64,000 bases of DNA from Microbacterium esteraromaticum (GCF_014084045.1 NZ_CP043732.1:1364001-1428000), one strand, 5' to 3'. Counted from the stretch's first letter, positions 17,633 through 27,149 are shown. The notes: generated from the letters alone by a model not told the origin. Numbers and translations are program-made.

Positions 17633-19189
17633 TCAGCCCGAGCGCTCGGCCTCGGCCGTGATCCGGGCCGCCATGCCCGCGAAGATGAAGCCGTGGAACG
17701 GCAGCACCGCGAGCCAGTACAGCCGGCCGGTGAGACCCCGGGGGAAGAACACCGCGCGCTGCTCGTAGCGGGTGCCGCCGGCATCCGGAATCGCCCGCAG
17801 CTCGAGCCACGCTGAACCCGGCACGATCATCTCGGCCCGCAGTCGCAGCAGCCCGCCCCGCGAGCCCGACTCGAGCACCAGCGGCTCCTCGACGGCCTCG
17901 ACCCGCCAGAAGTCCACCGCATCGCCCGGACGCACGCGCGAGCGGCTGCGGCGACCGCGGCGCAGCCCGACGCCGCCGATCACGCGATCCATCACGCCGC
18001 GCACCGCCCACAGGAACCGCGACGAGTACCAGCCGTTCTCGCCGCCGATGCCCGTGATCACACGCCATACCTCGGTGACCGGGGCGGTCGTGTGAACCGA
18101 CCGCTCGTCGGTGAACACGGTGCGCCCCGCCCAGTCGGGGTCGCTCGGCAGCGGAGCGCTCGGAGCACCAGAGACCTCGGCATCTTGCCAGCTGGTCTCG
18201 ACGCCGTCGGCATCCACCCGTCCGAGCGCGAGCGCGACCGCCCGCCGATACGGCGTCAGCCCTCCCTCCGGCTGCGGGATCAGCTCGTCGATCGCGTGAT
18301 TCTTCATGACGCACTCGTTCTGCAGCGACTCGACCAGCGGCCGCGCGATCGAACGAGGCACCGGCGTCACGAGGTTCACCCAGTGCGATGCGAGCCGCGG
18401 TGTCAGCACCGGCAGCGCCGCGATCGCACGCTGCGGCAGACCCGCCTCGACGGCGTAGCCGTTCATCATCTGGCCGTAGCGCAGCACATCGGGGCCGCCG
18501 ATGTCGACGGCGGTGCTCATCGACTCGTCGACCCTCGCCGACCCGAGCAGGTAGTGCAGCACGTCGCGGATCGCGATCGGCTGGATCCGGTTGCGCACCC
18601 ACTTCGGGGCGGGCATGTACGGCAGCACGTCGGTGAGATGGCGGATCATCTCGAACGACGCCGACCCCGACCCGATGACGACCCCGGCCTGCAGCACCAG
18701 CGTGGGCACGCCCGATGAGAGGAGGATCTCGCCGACCCGCACCCGCGACCGCAGATGCGGCGACAGGTCGGCGTCGTCCGGATGCAGCCCGCCGAGGTAC
18801 ACGATTCGGCTCGCGCCGGCCGCGGCCGCGGCAGCCGCCACCGACTGCGCGGCGTCGGCGTCCTGATCTTCGAAGTGCCTGCCGCCTCCCATCGAGTGCA
18901 CCAGGTAGTAGACGACGTCGACGTCGCGCATGGCCGCGGTCACGGCATCCCGGTCCTGCGCCTCGCCCTCGACGATCTCGACATCGCGACCCCACCCGAA
19001 CGACTCCGCTCGCGCCGCGTCGCGTGCGAGCACGCGCACCCGGTATCCGGCGTTCAGCAGACGAGGCGTCAGTCGCCCGCCGATGTACCCGGTCGCGCCG
19101 AGCACCAGCGCACGGGGCGCCGTGCCGTCGTCGCGGGGGATGGCGCGAAGCGCCGGTTCGCGCCCGGTCGGGGCGGTGAGCTCGCTCAT
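17633..19189 (-). CDS. NAD(P)-binding SDR-like protein with C-terminal DUF2867/polyketide-cyclase-like domain
   Basis: The first 300 residues form an atypical SDR of the YbjT/NmrA type, with the nucleotide motif VLGATGYIGGRLTPRLL (residues 28-44) and VDVVYYLVHSMGGG. The last 170 residues match DUF2867 (VWRVITGIGGENGWY and a final hydrophobic FHGFIFAGMA helix). At 518 residues it has the usual length for this fusion. The substrate is unknown. A -10-like TACTCT lies six bases before the ATG and no Shine-Dalgarno sequence is visible, suggesting a leaderless mRNA. Confidence 0.75.
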   Translation of the reverse strand: MSELTAPTGREPALRAIPRDDGTAPRALVLGATGYIGGRLTPRLLNAGYRVRVLARDAARAESFGWGRDVEIVEGEAQDRDAVTAAMRDVDVVYYLVHSMGGGRHFEDQDADAAQSVAAAAAAAGASRIVYLGGLHPDDADLSPHLRSRVRVGEILLSSGVPTLVLQAGVVIGSGSASFEMIRHLTDVLPYMPAPKWVRNRIQPIAIRDVLHYLLGSARVDESMSTAVDIGGPDVLRYGQMMNGYAVEAGLPQRAIAALPVLTPRLASHWVNLVTPVPRSIARPLVESLQNECVMKNHAIDELIPQPEGGLTPYRRAVALALGRVDADGVETSWQDAEVSGAPSAPLPSDPDWAGRTVFTDERSVHTTAPVTEVWRVITGIGGENGWYSSRFLWAVRGVMDRVIGGVGLRRGRRSRSRVRPGDAVDFWRVEAVEEPLVLESGSRGGLLRLRAEMIVPGSAWLELRAIPDAGGTRYEQRAVFFPRGLTGRLYWLAVLPFHGFIFAGMAARITAEAERSG

Positions 19190-19296
19190 GCGTCGAGAGT
19201 AGGGCGGATGCCTCGGTCGGCCGAAAGGGTTGACGCGGGCGGCCCGGGTCTGTCAGCCGCTTCCTCTGGTCGTGGTCCCTCGGGTGCGGCCGGTCA

Positions 19297-19362
19297 GCGA
19301 GAACAGGACTGTTGTCGAGGACAGGACGGATGCCGGGTATCCGGCCTGTCCTGGCGAAACAG
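19297..19362. repeat. Family A palindromic repeat, second long copy
   Basis: Starts GCGAGAACAGGACTG and contains GACAGGACGGATGCCGG, a short loop, then CCGGCCTGTCCTGGCG. It is about three-quarters identical to 17468-17533 over roughly 66 bases. It lies in the gap upstream of the SDR gene and downstream of the malate synthase terminator. Confidence 0.75.
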
Positions 19363-19396
19363 CCTGATCTCGAGCGGACGCGCGCCCGGGAACTGA

Positions 19397-19432
19397 CAAG
19401 AAAAGGGGGTGGATGCCGCAGCATCCACCCCC
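19397..19432 (-). terminator. Rho-independent terminator of the malate synthase gene
   Basis: Read on the minus strand, GGGGGTGGATGC and GCATCCACCCCC (arms 19421-19432 and 19405-19416) form a perfect 12-bp stem with a four-base loop. A T-rich run TTTTCTTG follows (19397-19404). It begins ten bases after the glcB stop and is the most canonical intrinsic terminator in the window. Confidence 0.88.
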
Positions 19433-19442
19433 AGAACCGGAC

Positions 19443-21620
19443 TCAGGCCGACGCCTGCTCGGCCTTCTTCTCGCGGCGCAGGCCGTGCAGCAGCGGCTCG
19501 GTGTAGCCGCTGGGCTGCGCGGCGCCCTCGACGATCAGGCGGCGGGCCGCGGTGAACGCGATGCCGGGCTTCTCTCCATCGGCGAAGGCGAGCTTCTCGT
19601 AGTTGGGGTCGCCGGCGTTCTGCTCGTCGACCACGACCGCCAGGCGGCGCAGGCTGTCATCGATCTGCTCTTCGGTGATCACGCCGTGCTGCAGCCAGTT
19701 GGCGAGCAGCTGGCTCGAGATGCGCAGGGTCGCGCGATCTTCCATCAGGCCGACGTCGTGGATGTCGGGCACCTTCGAGACGCCGATGCCCTGGTCGATC
19801 CAGCGCACCACGTACCCGAGGATCGACTGCACGTTGTTGTCGATCTCCTGCGCGACGACCTCGGGGGTCAGGTCGCCCTCGCCCGCGAGCGGCGGAACGA
19901 GCAGCGCGTCCAGGGCCTCCTCGCCGACGGGCGGCAGCGACGCGCGCACGACCATCGGGTCGACCTGGTGGTAGTGCAGGGCGTGCAGGGTTCCGGCGGT
20001 GGGCGACGGCACCCAGGCGGTGGATGCCCCGGACTTCGGGTGCGCGATCTTCTTCTCGAGCATGTCGTGCATGAGGTCGGGCTCGGCCCACATGCCCTTG
20101 CCGATCTGCGCGTGTCCGCCGAGACCGGCCTCGAGGCCGATGGCGACGTTGCGGTCTTCGTAGGCCTTCATGAACGGCTGCTGCTTGATCAGCGCCTTCG
20201 GCAGGAAGGGCCCCGCGTGCATGGAGGTGTGGATCTCGTCGCCGGTGCGGTCGAGGAATCCGGTGTTGATGAACGCGACGCGGTCGGATGCCGCTGCGAT
20301 CGCGGCCTTGAGGTTGGCCGAGGTGCGGCGCTCCTCGTCCATGATGCCCACCTTCAGGGTGCGCGCCGGAAGGCCCAGCAGCTGCTCGGCGCGGCTGAAC
20401 AGCTCGACGGCGAACGCGACCTCTTCGGGTCCGTGCATCTTCGGCTTCACGATGTACATCGAGCCGGTGCGCGAGTTGCTTCCCCTGTTCGGTCCCTCGA
20501 GCTCGGGCAGCGATCCGAGCGAGGTCATGATCGCGTCGAGGATGCCCTCGAACACCTCCTCGCCGTTGCGGTCGAGCACGGCGGGCGTGCGCATGAGGTG
20601 ACCGACGTTGCGGATGAACAGCACCGCACGACCGGGCAGGGTGATCTCTCCGCCGTCGGCGGTGCGGTAGGTGCGGTCGGCGCTGGGCACGCGGGTGAAC
20701 GTGCGGCCGTTCTTGGTGACCGACTCGCTGATGGTGCCGTCCATGAATGCACGCCAGTTGCGGTAGCCGAGGGCCTTGTCCTCGCCGTCGACGGCCGCGA
20801 CCGAGTCCTCCAGGTCGAGGATCGTCGTGATGGCCGACTCGAGGACGATGTCCTGCACGCCGGCGGCGTCGGTGGCGCCGATGCGCGCGGAGCGGTCGAT
20901 GACGATCTCGGCGTGCAGGCCGTGGTGCACGAGAAGCACGCCGGCGGGGGCATCCGCGTCTCCGGTGTAGCCGACGAACCCGGTGGCGTCGGCCAGGCGG
21001 CGGTCGCCGTCTGCGGTGCGGACGATCAGACCGTCGCCGTCGACGGCGTAGCCGGTGGCGTCGCGGTGCGAGCCCTCGGTGAGCGGTGCGATCTGGTCGA
21101 GCAGCTCGCGGCCGCGCTCGACGACGGCCGCGGCGCGGGTGAGATTGAACTCCTTGCCCGGCGCGAGGTCTCCTGACTGGTCGATCGCGTCGGTGCCGTA
21201 CAGCGCGTCGTACAGCGAGCCCCATCGGGCGTTGGCGGCGTTGATCGCGAAGCGGGCGTTCAGCAGCGGCACGACCAGCTGAGGTCCGGCCATCGTGGCG
21301 ATCTCCGGGTCGACGTTCTCGGTGGTCACCGACACGCTCTCGGGAACCGGAACCAGGTACCCGATCTCGGTGAGCAGCGCGCGGTAGGCGTCTTTGTCGG
21401 GCGTACCGGGGTTGGCTCGGTGGAACTCGTCGATCTTCTGCTGCAGCTCGTCGCGCTTCGCAAGCAGCTCTGCATTGCGGGGCCCGAGGTCGTGGATGAT
21501 CGCACTGGCGCCGGCCCAGAACTCGTCGATGTCACGCCCGTTCTCGGCGAGCGCCGCCTCGGCGAACTCGACGATAGGGGCGGCGACCGAGAGATCGGCG
21601 CGACTGAGGTGCGAGGTCAT
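19443..21620 (-). CDS. glcB: Malate synthase G
   Basis: The enzyme condenses glyoxylate with acetyl-CoA to malate. At 725 residues it is the long G isoform. It shows family stretches such as [22 protein letters not shown]-equivalent [18 protein letters not shown] (magnesium ligands), [15 protein letters not shown] and [17 protein letters not shown]. Its ATG overlaps the stop of the GlcG-like gene by four bases, so the two form an operon. A divergent IclR regulator is the probable controller. Isocitrate lyase is not in the window. Confidence 0.96.
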   Translation of the reverse strand: MTSHLSRADLSVAAPIVEFAEAALAENGRDIDEFWAGASAIIHDLGPRNAELLAKRDELQQKIDEFHRANPGTPDKDAYRALLTEIGYLVPVPESVSVTTENVDPEIATMAGPQLVVPLLNARFAINAANARWGSLYDALYGTDAIDQSGDLAPGKEFNLTRAAAVVERGRELLDQIAPLTEGSHRDATGYAVDGDGLIVRTADGDRRLADATGFVGYTGDADAPAGVLLVHHGLHAEIVIDRSARIGATDAAGVQDIVLESAITTILDLEDSVAAVDGEDKALGYRNWRAFMDGTISESVTKNGRTFTRVPSADRTYRTADGGEITLPGRAVLFIRNVGHLMRTPAVLDRNGEEVFEGILDAIMTSLGSLPELEGPNRGSNSRTGSMYIVKPKMHGPEEVAFAVELFSRAEQLLGLPARTLKVGIMDEERRTSANLKAAIAAASDRVAFINTGFLDRTGDEIHTSMHAGPFLPKALIKQQPFMKAYEDRNVAIGLEAGLGGHAQIGKGMWAEPDLMHDMLEKKIAHPKSGASTAWVPSPTAGTLHALHYHQVDPMVVRASLPPVGEEALDALLVPPLAGEGDLTPEVVAQEIDNNVQSILGYVVRWIDQGIGVSKVPDIHDVGLMEDRATLRISSQLLANWLQHGVITEEQIDDSLRRLAVVVDEQNAGDPNYEKLAFADGEKPGIAFTAARRLIVEGAAQPSGYTEPLLHGLRREKKAEQASA

Positions 21621-22048
21621 AGTTCCATTCCTTCTGTTCGAGCGCCGATCCGGCGCAGGGTCTCCAAGGCGATCTCCGCGTCCTGTGCGGGTGTGCCTCC
21701 GGCGACACCGAGGCCGCCGGCGTGCTGATCGCCGAAGTAGATGGGGAGGCCGCCGTCGATCGTCGTGAGCAGGCCGCCCGTGCCGAGCGGCAGCGCTACG
21801 GCGACCGCTTCGGGGATGAGCGCGGTGCGACGACGGGTGGATGCCGCGGTCGCGGCCTTGCGGCGGCTGGTCTCGACGCTGTGAGGGGTCGCGCCGTCGG
21901 CCATGCCGAACGAGATCACCGTCATCGACGGGTCGGCCACCGCCACCACGGGGCGCACGCCGCGCTCGGCGCCGATCTGCATGGCGAGCGCGACCGCCTG
22001 TGCCGCTGTGGCATAGGTGATGGCGACGATCTGGCGTGTGTTCGTCAT
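21617..22048 (-). CDS. GlcG/HbpS-family (DUF336) protein
   Basis: The 143-residue protein has the whole DUF336 fold: repeated helix-strand units, [23 protein letters not shown], then [24 protein letters not shown] at the end. Related proteins (GlcG in glycolate operons, HbpS) have been linked to haem or metal binding and redox sensing. The biochemical role beside malate synthase is unknown. The ATG at 22048 has GGAGGGG six bases upstream, better than an earlier in-frame ATG at 22063. Confidence 0.82.
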   Translation of the reverse strand: MTNTRQIVAITYATAAQAVALAMQIGAERGVRPVVAVADPSMTVISFGMADGATPHSVETSRRKAATAASTRRRTALIPEAVAVALPLGTGGLLTTIDGGLPIYFGDQHAGGLGVAGGTPAQDAEIALETLRRIGARTEGMEL

Positions 22049-22071
22049 GTCATTCCCCTCCAAAAGTGCAG

Positions 22072-22085
22072 TACCAGATTAGGTA
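22072..22085. promoter_or_regulatory. Probable IclR-type operator between divergent genes
   Basis: TACC (22072-22075) and GGTA (22082-22085) flank AGATTA within a symmetric AT-rich patch, further bounded by AAGTGCA and GAGTGCA words. It is the only palindrome in the 67-bp gap between the glcG start and the IclR start, so it could serve both promoters. Confidence 0.45.
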
Positions 22086-22115
22086 AGAGTGCATCTTTCG
22101 GAGCGGCGATTTCAT

Positions 22116-22946
22116 ATGATGGAACTCATGGAGGGAACAGCTGCAAACCCAGGCCGGAGCACACCCCAGCCCGGCGCGACGCCGGCCGGAACGGTGCAGT
22201 CGGTGGCGCGTGCCTTCTCGCTGCTCGAGGCTCTGGCGGCATCAGGAGGCGAGGCGTCGCTGGCATCGATCGCCGGGCGCACCGGACTCGCCGTGCCGAC
22301 CGCGCATCGCCTGCTCGGCACGCTCAACCATCTCGGCTACGTGCGTCAGCTCGAAGACCGCAGGTACGCTCTCGGCGCGAGTCTCATCTCCCTCGGCAGG
22401 CACGCCGTGCCGCCGCTCGCCGATGCCGCCCTGCCCCTGCTTCGCCGGCTCGAGGACCAGTTCCACGAGACGGCGAACTTCGCCGTGCTCGACGGCGACC
22501 TCGTGCTGTACGCCGGCCAGGTGGCATCCCGCCAGCGCATGCGCATGTTCACCGAGATCGGGCGACGAGTGCTGCCGCACTCGACTGGTGTGGGGAAGGC
22601 GATGCTCTCGACCATGCCCGAGCGTCAGGTGCGCGCACTGATCACCCGCACAGGACTGCCCCGCTTCACCCCGCAGACGATCACCGACGAAGAGGCGTTC
22701 ATCGCCGACCTGCGCCGTGCACGCGGACGCGGCTTCGCGGCCGATGACAGCGAGCAGGAGGTCGGCGTGCGCTGCATCGCCGTCTCGGTGCGCGGCCTCG
22801 GTCAGCCGGCTGCCGTCTCGGTGTCGGGCCCGGCTGCGCGCATCACCGACGCCACCGTGGTCGAGGTCGTGCAGGCGCTGCGCGAGGCTGCGGAGGAGCT
22901 GGCCGAGCTCGCGGCCGAGCGCGGGGTGGCGGGCGACGCGAGCTGA
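22116..22946 (+). CDS. IclR-family regulator, probable controller of glyoxylate use
   Basis: The N-terminal winged helix (about residues 30-95, with LASIAGRTGLAVPTAHRLLG as recognition region) is followed by an IclR effector domain. The domain's hallmarks are HSTGVGKAMLSTM and GVRCIAVSVRGLG. Members bind glyoxylate, pyruvate or aromatic acids. Divergent placement from malate synthase suggests glyoxylate sensing, like IclR or AllR. ATGs at 22116, 22119 and 22128 are all possible starts; GGAG around 22099 favours the first two. Confidence 0.85.
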   Translation: MMELMEGTAANPGRSTPQPGATPAGTVQSVARAFSLLEALAASGGEASLASIAGRTGLAVPTAHRLLGTLNHLGYVRQLEDRRYALGASLISLGRHAVPPLADAALPLLRRLEDQFHETANFAVLDGDLVLYAGQVASRQRMRMFTEIGRRVLPHSTGVGKAMLSTMPERQVRALITRTGLPRFTPQTITDEEAFIADLRRARGRGFAADDSEQEVGVRCIAVSVRGLGQPAAVSVSGPAARITDATVVEVVQALREAAEELAELAAERGVAGDAS

Positions 22947-22973
22947 TTCGCACCCTCTTGCCGAACGACTGTC

Positions 22974-22998
22974 AACGACATATCGTTAACCATCGTTC
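22974..22998 (+). promoter_or_regulatory. Probable PadR operator
   Basis: AACGACATATCGTT (22974-22987) has perfect five-base arms AACGA/TCGTT and is followed by AACCATCGTT. It lies just upstream of the AGGAGG ribosome site of the PadR gene, where a repressor would block transcription. It shares TATCGTTAA with the DUF2975 promoter at 17422. Confidence 0.5.
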
Positions 22999-23015
22999 AG
23001 CAACAGGAGGTCATC

Positions 23016-23594
23016 ATGAACGGATCGTTCCCCTCCAGTGGGTTCACCTTCGGCTCCAGCAACGGCGCGGGTAATCCGCTCGCGGGCGTCTGGGAGGCGG
23101 TCGAGCAGTTGCGCAGCGGCTTCGAGCAGCGCACCGGCGGCTCGCGCATGGCCCGCGGCGATGTGCGTGCGGCGGTCATCTCGCTGCTCGCCGAGCGTCC
23201 GATGCACGGCTACCAGATCATCAGCGAGATCAGCGAGCGCTCCGGCGGCGCCTGGAAGCCCAGCGCCGGCTCGGTCTACCCGACTCTGCAGCTGCTCGCA
23301 GACGAGGGCGTGATCACCGCCGCGGAGCAGGGCGGGCGCAAGACGTACTCGCTGACGGATTCCGGGATCGCAGAGTCCGAGGACCTCGCAGCCAAGCCCG
23401 CTCCGTGGGAGAGTCTCGGTCAGCGCGGCAGCGGTGGATCCAGCCACCTCACCGCTCTGCCGAAGGCGGGGATGGAACTCGCCAGTGCGGCCGCGCAGCT
23501 GGGCCGCACCGGCACGCCCGAGCAGGTGAAGGAGGGCGTCGAGATCCTCGAGGACGCCCGGCGTAGGCTGTACGCGATCCTCGCCGAGGGGTGA
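23016..23594 (+). CDS. PadR-family transcriptional regulator
   Basis: After a glycine-rich N-terminus of about 45 residues comes the PadR winged helix: MARGDVRAAVISLLAERPMHGYQI, then WKPSAGSVYPTLQLLADEG (residues 85-103). A C-terminal helical dimerisation segment is present. PadR proteins usually repress a neighbouring export or detoxification gene. The start is strongly marked by AGGAGG. The next gene, a UbiB-type kinase, begins 23 bases after the stop, so they probably form a unit. Confidence 0.88.
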   Translation: MNGSFPSSGFTFGSSNGAGNPLAGVWEAVEQLRSGFEQRTGGSRMARGDVRAAVISLLAERPMHGYQIISEISERSGGAWKPSAGSVYPTLQLLADEGVITAAEQGGRKTYSLTDSGIAESEDLAAKPAPWESLGQRGSGGSSHLTALPKAGMELASAAAQLGRTGTPEQVKEGVEILEDARRRLYAILAEG

Positions 23595-23617
23595 TCCCGC
23601 CAGAAGGAGGGTCGGGC

Positions 23618-25264
23618 GTGCACCGATCTCGCTACCGCCGCATCCTGCGCTTCGCCGCGCGGGCGTTCGCGCAGATCTGGTGGTTCGAGCTCGTGCTGCC
23701 GCGCCTCGGGTTCGCTCGCGTGGCCGACCGAACGCGGGATGCCCGGATGCTGCGGCTCGCGCGCCGCTTCAGGGCGCTCGCCGTCGAGCTCGGCGGGCTG
23801 ATGATCAAGGTCGGGCAGTTCATGTCGTCGCGTCTCGACGTGCTGCCGCCCGAGATCACGGCCGAACTCGCGGGGCTCCAGGACGAGGTTCCGGCGGAGC
23901 GGTTCGACGACATCCGCACCGCCGCCGAGGCCGAGCTCGGGATGCCCCTGTCGCACGCGTTCGCGTCCTTCGACCCGGTGCCTGTGGCGGCGGCATCCCT
24001 GGGCCAGGCCCACCGCGCCACCCTCACCGCGACCGACGCGGCCGACACCGGCCTCGACCGTGTGATCGTGAAGGTGCAGCGGCCGGGGATCGACGAGATC
24101 GTCGCGGTCGACCTCGCCGCCCTGCGCCGGGTGGCGCGCTGGGCGCAGCGGGTGCGCGCCGTGGCCTCCCGCGTCGATGCGCCCGCGCTCGTCGAGGAGT
24201 TCGCCGCGACCTGTCGCGAGGAGATCGACTACCTGCACGAGGCGGCGAGCGCAGAGCGCTTCGCCGAGGACTTCGCGGCGGATGCCAGGGTGGCTTCGCC
24301 CGCAGTCGTCTGGGAGCGATCAACCCGCCGCGTGCTCACGCTCGAAGACGTCACGGCGATCAAGATCAACGACACGGCGGCGCTGCGCGCGGCCGGGATC
24401 GACCCCGCCGAGGTCGCTCAGGTGTTCGCGCAGGTCATGCTCGACCAGGTGTTCACGCATTCGTTCGTGCACGCAGACCCGCACCCAGGGAACATCTTCG
24501 TCACCCCTGCTGCTGCGGGTGGGCAGTGGCGGCTCACCTTCATCGACTTCGGGATGATGGCCGAGGTGCCAGACGGCATCCGGGCGGGCCTGCGCACCCT
24601 GGTGATCGCCGTCGCCTCCCGTGACAGCCACGGCCTCATCGTCGCAGCGCAGCAGATCGGCGTGCTGCTGCCGGCGACAGACACCGCCGAGCTCGAGCGG
24701 GCCCTCACCGTGCTCTTCGCGCGGTTCGGCGGGATGGGCTTCAACGAGCTTCGCGATGTCGACCCTCGCGAGCTGCAGAAGTTCGGCATGGAGTTCGGCG
24801 AGACCGTGCGCGCGCTGCCCGTGCAGTTCCCCGAGAAGCTGCTGCTGCTTCTGCGCGCCGTGTCGCTCACCTCGGGCATGTGCAGTTCGCTCGATCCCGC
24901 GTTCAACATCTGGGAGCCCGTCGAGCCGTACGCGACCAAGTTGCTGCGCGACGAGAGCGGCAACCTGATGCAGGACCTCGGTGCGCAGACGATGGCCAAC
25001 GCGTCGACACTGTGGCGCCTGCCCGCCCGCGTCGATGCGGCGCTCAACAGGCTCGACTCCGGGTCGCTGACCTTCGACATCTCGAGCCTCGAGAATCGGC
25101 TCGACAGGATCATCCGGGTCGCGTATCGCGCGGTGTCGGCTGTGCTGTTCGGCGGGATGCTGATCGGAGGCGTGCTGCTGCTGGGTCCGGCGCCAGGGCT
25201 GGGCGTGACCCTGATGTGCGCGTCGGCGGTGCCGCTGCTGCATGCGGTGTTCGGGAAGCGGTGA
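23618..25264 (+). CDS. ABC1/AarF/UbiB-type atypical kinase
   Basis: The 548-residue protein carries the full UbiB signature set: KVGQFMSSRLDVLPPEI (the KxGQ motif), AAASLGQAHRA (alanine-rich ATP loop), VIVKVQRPG (ATP lysine), FVHADPHPGNIF (catalytic loop) and DFGMMAE (metal Asp). Two C-terminal hydrophobic helices at about residues 498-545 anchor it in the membrane. Relatives support quinone or lipid metabolism through ATPase activity; the client here is unknown. I chose the GTG at 23618, which has AAGGAGGG at ideal distance, over an upstream GTG overlapping the PadR stop. Confidence 0.88.
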   Translation: MHRSRYRRILRFAARAFAQIWWFELVLPRLGFARVADRTRDARMLRLARRFRALAVELGGLMIKVGQFMSSRLDVLPPEITAELAGLQDEVPAERFDDIRTAAEAELGMPLSHAFASFDPVPVAAASLGQAHRATLTATDAADTGLDRVIVKVQRPGIDEIVAVDLAALRRVARWAQRVRAVASRVDAPALVEEFAATCREEIDYLHEAASAERFAEDFAADARVASPAVVWERSTRRVLTLEDVTAIKINDTAALRAAGIDPAEVAQVFAQVMLDQVFTHSFVHADPHPGNIFVTPAAAGGQWRLTFIDFGMMAEVPDGIRAGLRTLVIAVASRDSHGLIVAAQQIGVLLPATDTAELERALTVLFARFGGMGFNELRDVDPRELQKFGMEFGETVRALPVQFPEKLLLLLRAVSLTSGMCSSLDPAFNIWEPVEPYATKLLRDESGNLMQDLGAQTMANASTLWRLPARVDAALNRLDSGSLTFDISSLENRLDRIIRVAYRAVSAVLFGGMLIGGVLLLGPAPGLGVTLMCASAVPLLHAVFGKR

Positions 25265-25292
25265 CGCCTGGTCGGGTCTGCATGACGCCGGC

Positions 25293-25333
25293 GATCCTGG
25301 AGGATGCCCGCGGCGCGAGCATCCTCCAGGATC
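25293..25333. terminator. Bidirectional hairpin between convergent genes
   Basis: GATCCTGGAGGATGC (25293-25307) and GCATCCTCCAGGATC (25319-25333) are perfect 15-bp inverted arms with an 11-base loop. They lie between the convergent UbiB and MFS genes, so the hairpin can end both transcripts. Confidence 0.75.
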
Positions 25334-25360
25334 GTGGATCTCTTCACGAGGGTCGGCGAT

Positions 25361-26791
25361 CTATCGGCGCCCGCGGAAGAGGATCATCGTGAGCACGGCT
25401 CCCAGCAGAGCGAGCGCGCCCGCGGCGATGAACGCCGCCGAGTATCCCTCGGTGAGCGCCACGGGATCACCCAGCTGCGAGGCGCCGAAGGCCGATGCGA
25501 TGGCCGAGACGACGGCGAGTCCGACGGCCGATCCCACCTGGTAGCTGGTGTTCACGATGCCCGAGGCGAGCCCGCCCTCCTCGGGCGGTGCGGCCGAGAT
25601 CGCGGTCTGCAGCGAGGGGATGAAGGCGAGGGCCTGACCGAACGCGACGACGAGCGAGGGCAGGAGCGCATCGACCCAGTAGTCGCCGTCGGGGCTCACG
25701 AACGCCATCCATGCGAGTCCGGCGGCGAGGATCAGCAGTCCGCTCACGATCGGGACCTTGGTGCCGAAGGTCGCGATCACTCGCGGTGCCAGCAGGATCA
25801 TCCCCACCATGATGAGCGTCGTCATCGGCAGCAGCGCGGCCCCTGCGGGGAAGGCGGTGAAGCCCAGCACCTGCTGCAGGTAGAGGTTCAGGAAGAACCA
25901 CATGGGGATCCACGCCGCTCCGAGCATCACCTGGGCGAGGTTGGCGGCGCCGAGGTCCGGGGAACGGAAGATCGACAGTCGCACGAGCGGCTCGCGTCTG
26001 ACCCGCTGGATGATCAGGAACAGCACCAGCAGCAGCGCTCCGCCGCCGAGCGCGATCCAGGTCTCGGCGGCTGCCCAGCCGACGACCTCCGACCGCACGA
26101 TCCCGTACACGAGGGCCGCGAGGCCGACCGTCACCGTGAGGGCGCCGAAGACATCGACCGACCCGCGAGCGCCGACCTTGCCGCCCGGCAGAGCCTTCCA
26201 CATCACGAGGAGGATGACGGCCGCGATCGGCACGTTGATGAAGAACACCCATGGCCACGACGCGAACTCGGTGATGACCCCGCCGAGGAAGACGCCGGCT
26301 GTGCCGCCCGCCGGCGCGGCTGCGCCATAGAACGCCATGGCCTTGGTGAGCTCACGCGGGTTCGAGCCGAAGAGCATCATCAGCATCGTCAGGGCGGCGG
26401 GTGCGATGAGCGCCGAACCGGCTCCCTGCAGCACGCGGCCGATCAGCTCGGTGGGCACGTCGCCGGCGAACCCGGCGACGAGCGAGCCGGCTCCCAGCAC
26501 CATCCAGCCGAGGGCGAACATCCGGCGCGGGCCGAAGAGGTCGGAGAGGCGGCCGCCGAGCAGCAGCAGGCCGGCCAGGGCGATGACATAGGCGTTGAAC
26601 ACCCACGAGAGCGTGTTCGGGGTGAAGCCGAGGTCTGCCTGCATCTCGGGCAGCGCGACTCCGATGATCGATGCGTCCATGATGACCATGAACTGGGCGA
26701 GGGCGATGATGGCGAGGCCCCACCACCTGGCACCTCCTCGCCGGGGTGCGGTGATGCTCGCTGTCGCGAGGTCTCTTGTCGAGGATGACAC
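25361..26791 (-). CDS. MFS drug exporter, DHA2 (EmrB/QacA) family
   Basis: The protein has 14 predicted helices. It carries the DHA2 marks LAQFMVIMDASIIGVALPEM in helix 1 (motif D1), GGRLSDLFGPRRMF (motif A) and GRVLQGAGSALIAPAAL (motif B/C). It ends with a long final helix. Such pumps use the proton gradient to expel drugs, dyes or metabolites. The GTG at 26791 gives about 476 residues; its Shine-Dalgarno sequence is weak, and longer starts would run into the neighbour. It lies 33 bases after the YHS metal gene on the same strand, so both may be under the CsoR-type operators at 27150-27190. Confidence 0.86.
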   Translation of the reverse strand: MSSSTRDLATASITAPRRGGARWWGLAIIALAQFMVIMDASIIGVALPEMQADLGFTPNTLSWVFNAYVIALAGLLLLGGRLSDLFGPRRMFALGWMVLGAGSLVAGFAGDVPTELIGRVLQGAGSALIAPAALTMLMMLFGSNPRELTKAMAFYGAAAPAGGTAGVFLGGVITEFASWPWVFFINVPIAAVILLVMWKALPGGKVGARGSVDVFGALTVTVGLAALVYGIVRSEVVGWAAAETWIALGGGALLLVLFLIIQRVRREPLVRLSIFRSPDLGAANLAQVMLGAAWIPMWFFLNLYLQQVLGFTAFPAGAALLPMTTLIMVGMILLAPRVIATFGTKVPIVSGLLILAAGLAWMAFVSPDGDYWVDALLPSLVVAFGQALAFIPSLQTAISAAPPEEGGLASGIVNTSYQVGSAVGLAVVSAIASAFGASQLGDPVALTEGYSAAFIAAGALALLGAVLTMILFRGRR

Positions 26792-26823
26792 GATGAATCC
26801 GTTCTGAGGTCGGTGCGGGTGGG

Positions 26824-27093
26824 TCACGCCACGTGCGCGGCGTATCTGGCAGGGTCTGCGTCGAATGCCGGCGCGCACCCCGGGCAGCAGAAGTGGGACC
26901 GCTGACCCTCGTGATCGCGGAAGAGTCCCGCCGCCTCGGCGACCCTCTTGTCGACGGGAGTGCCGACCATGACCGGGCAGGTGGTCATGTCGGCGGCGCC
27001 CGCCAGGAGGTTCGGTCGGTCGCTCGCCGCTGCGGCGGGGTTCGCGGTGCCGGTGCTGCAGCAGCTTCCGGTGCTCGTGATGTCTTCGGTCAT
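26824..27093 (-). CDS. YHS/TRASH-type metal-binding small protein
   Basis: The 89-residue protein has a cysteine pair near the N-terminus (GSCCSTG) and a YHS-like core. That core consists of TTCPVMVGTPVDKRVAEA and SHFCCPGCAPAFDADPARYA (about residues 42-85). The cysteines suit copper or another soft metal. Copper-type operators directly upstream support a role in copper handling. The start at ATG 27093 has only a weak ribosome site. Confidence 0.75.
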   Translation of the reverse strand: MTEDITSTGSCCSTGTANPAAAASDRPNLLAGAADMTTCPVMVGTPVDKRVAEAAGLFRDHEGQRSHFCCPGCAPAFDADPARYAAHVA

Positions 27094-27149
27094 GTCGTCG
27101 CGTGCCTTTCGTCTCGGGGCCGGGAGGCGGATGCGCCGAGCATCCTTAA

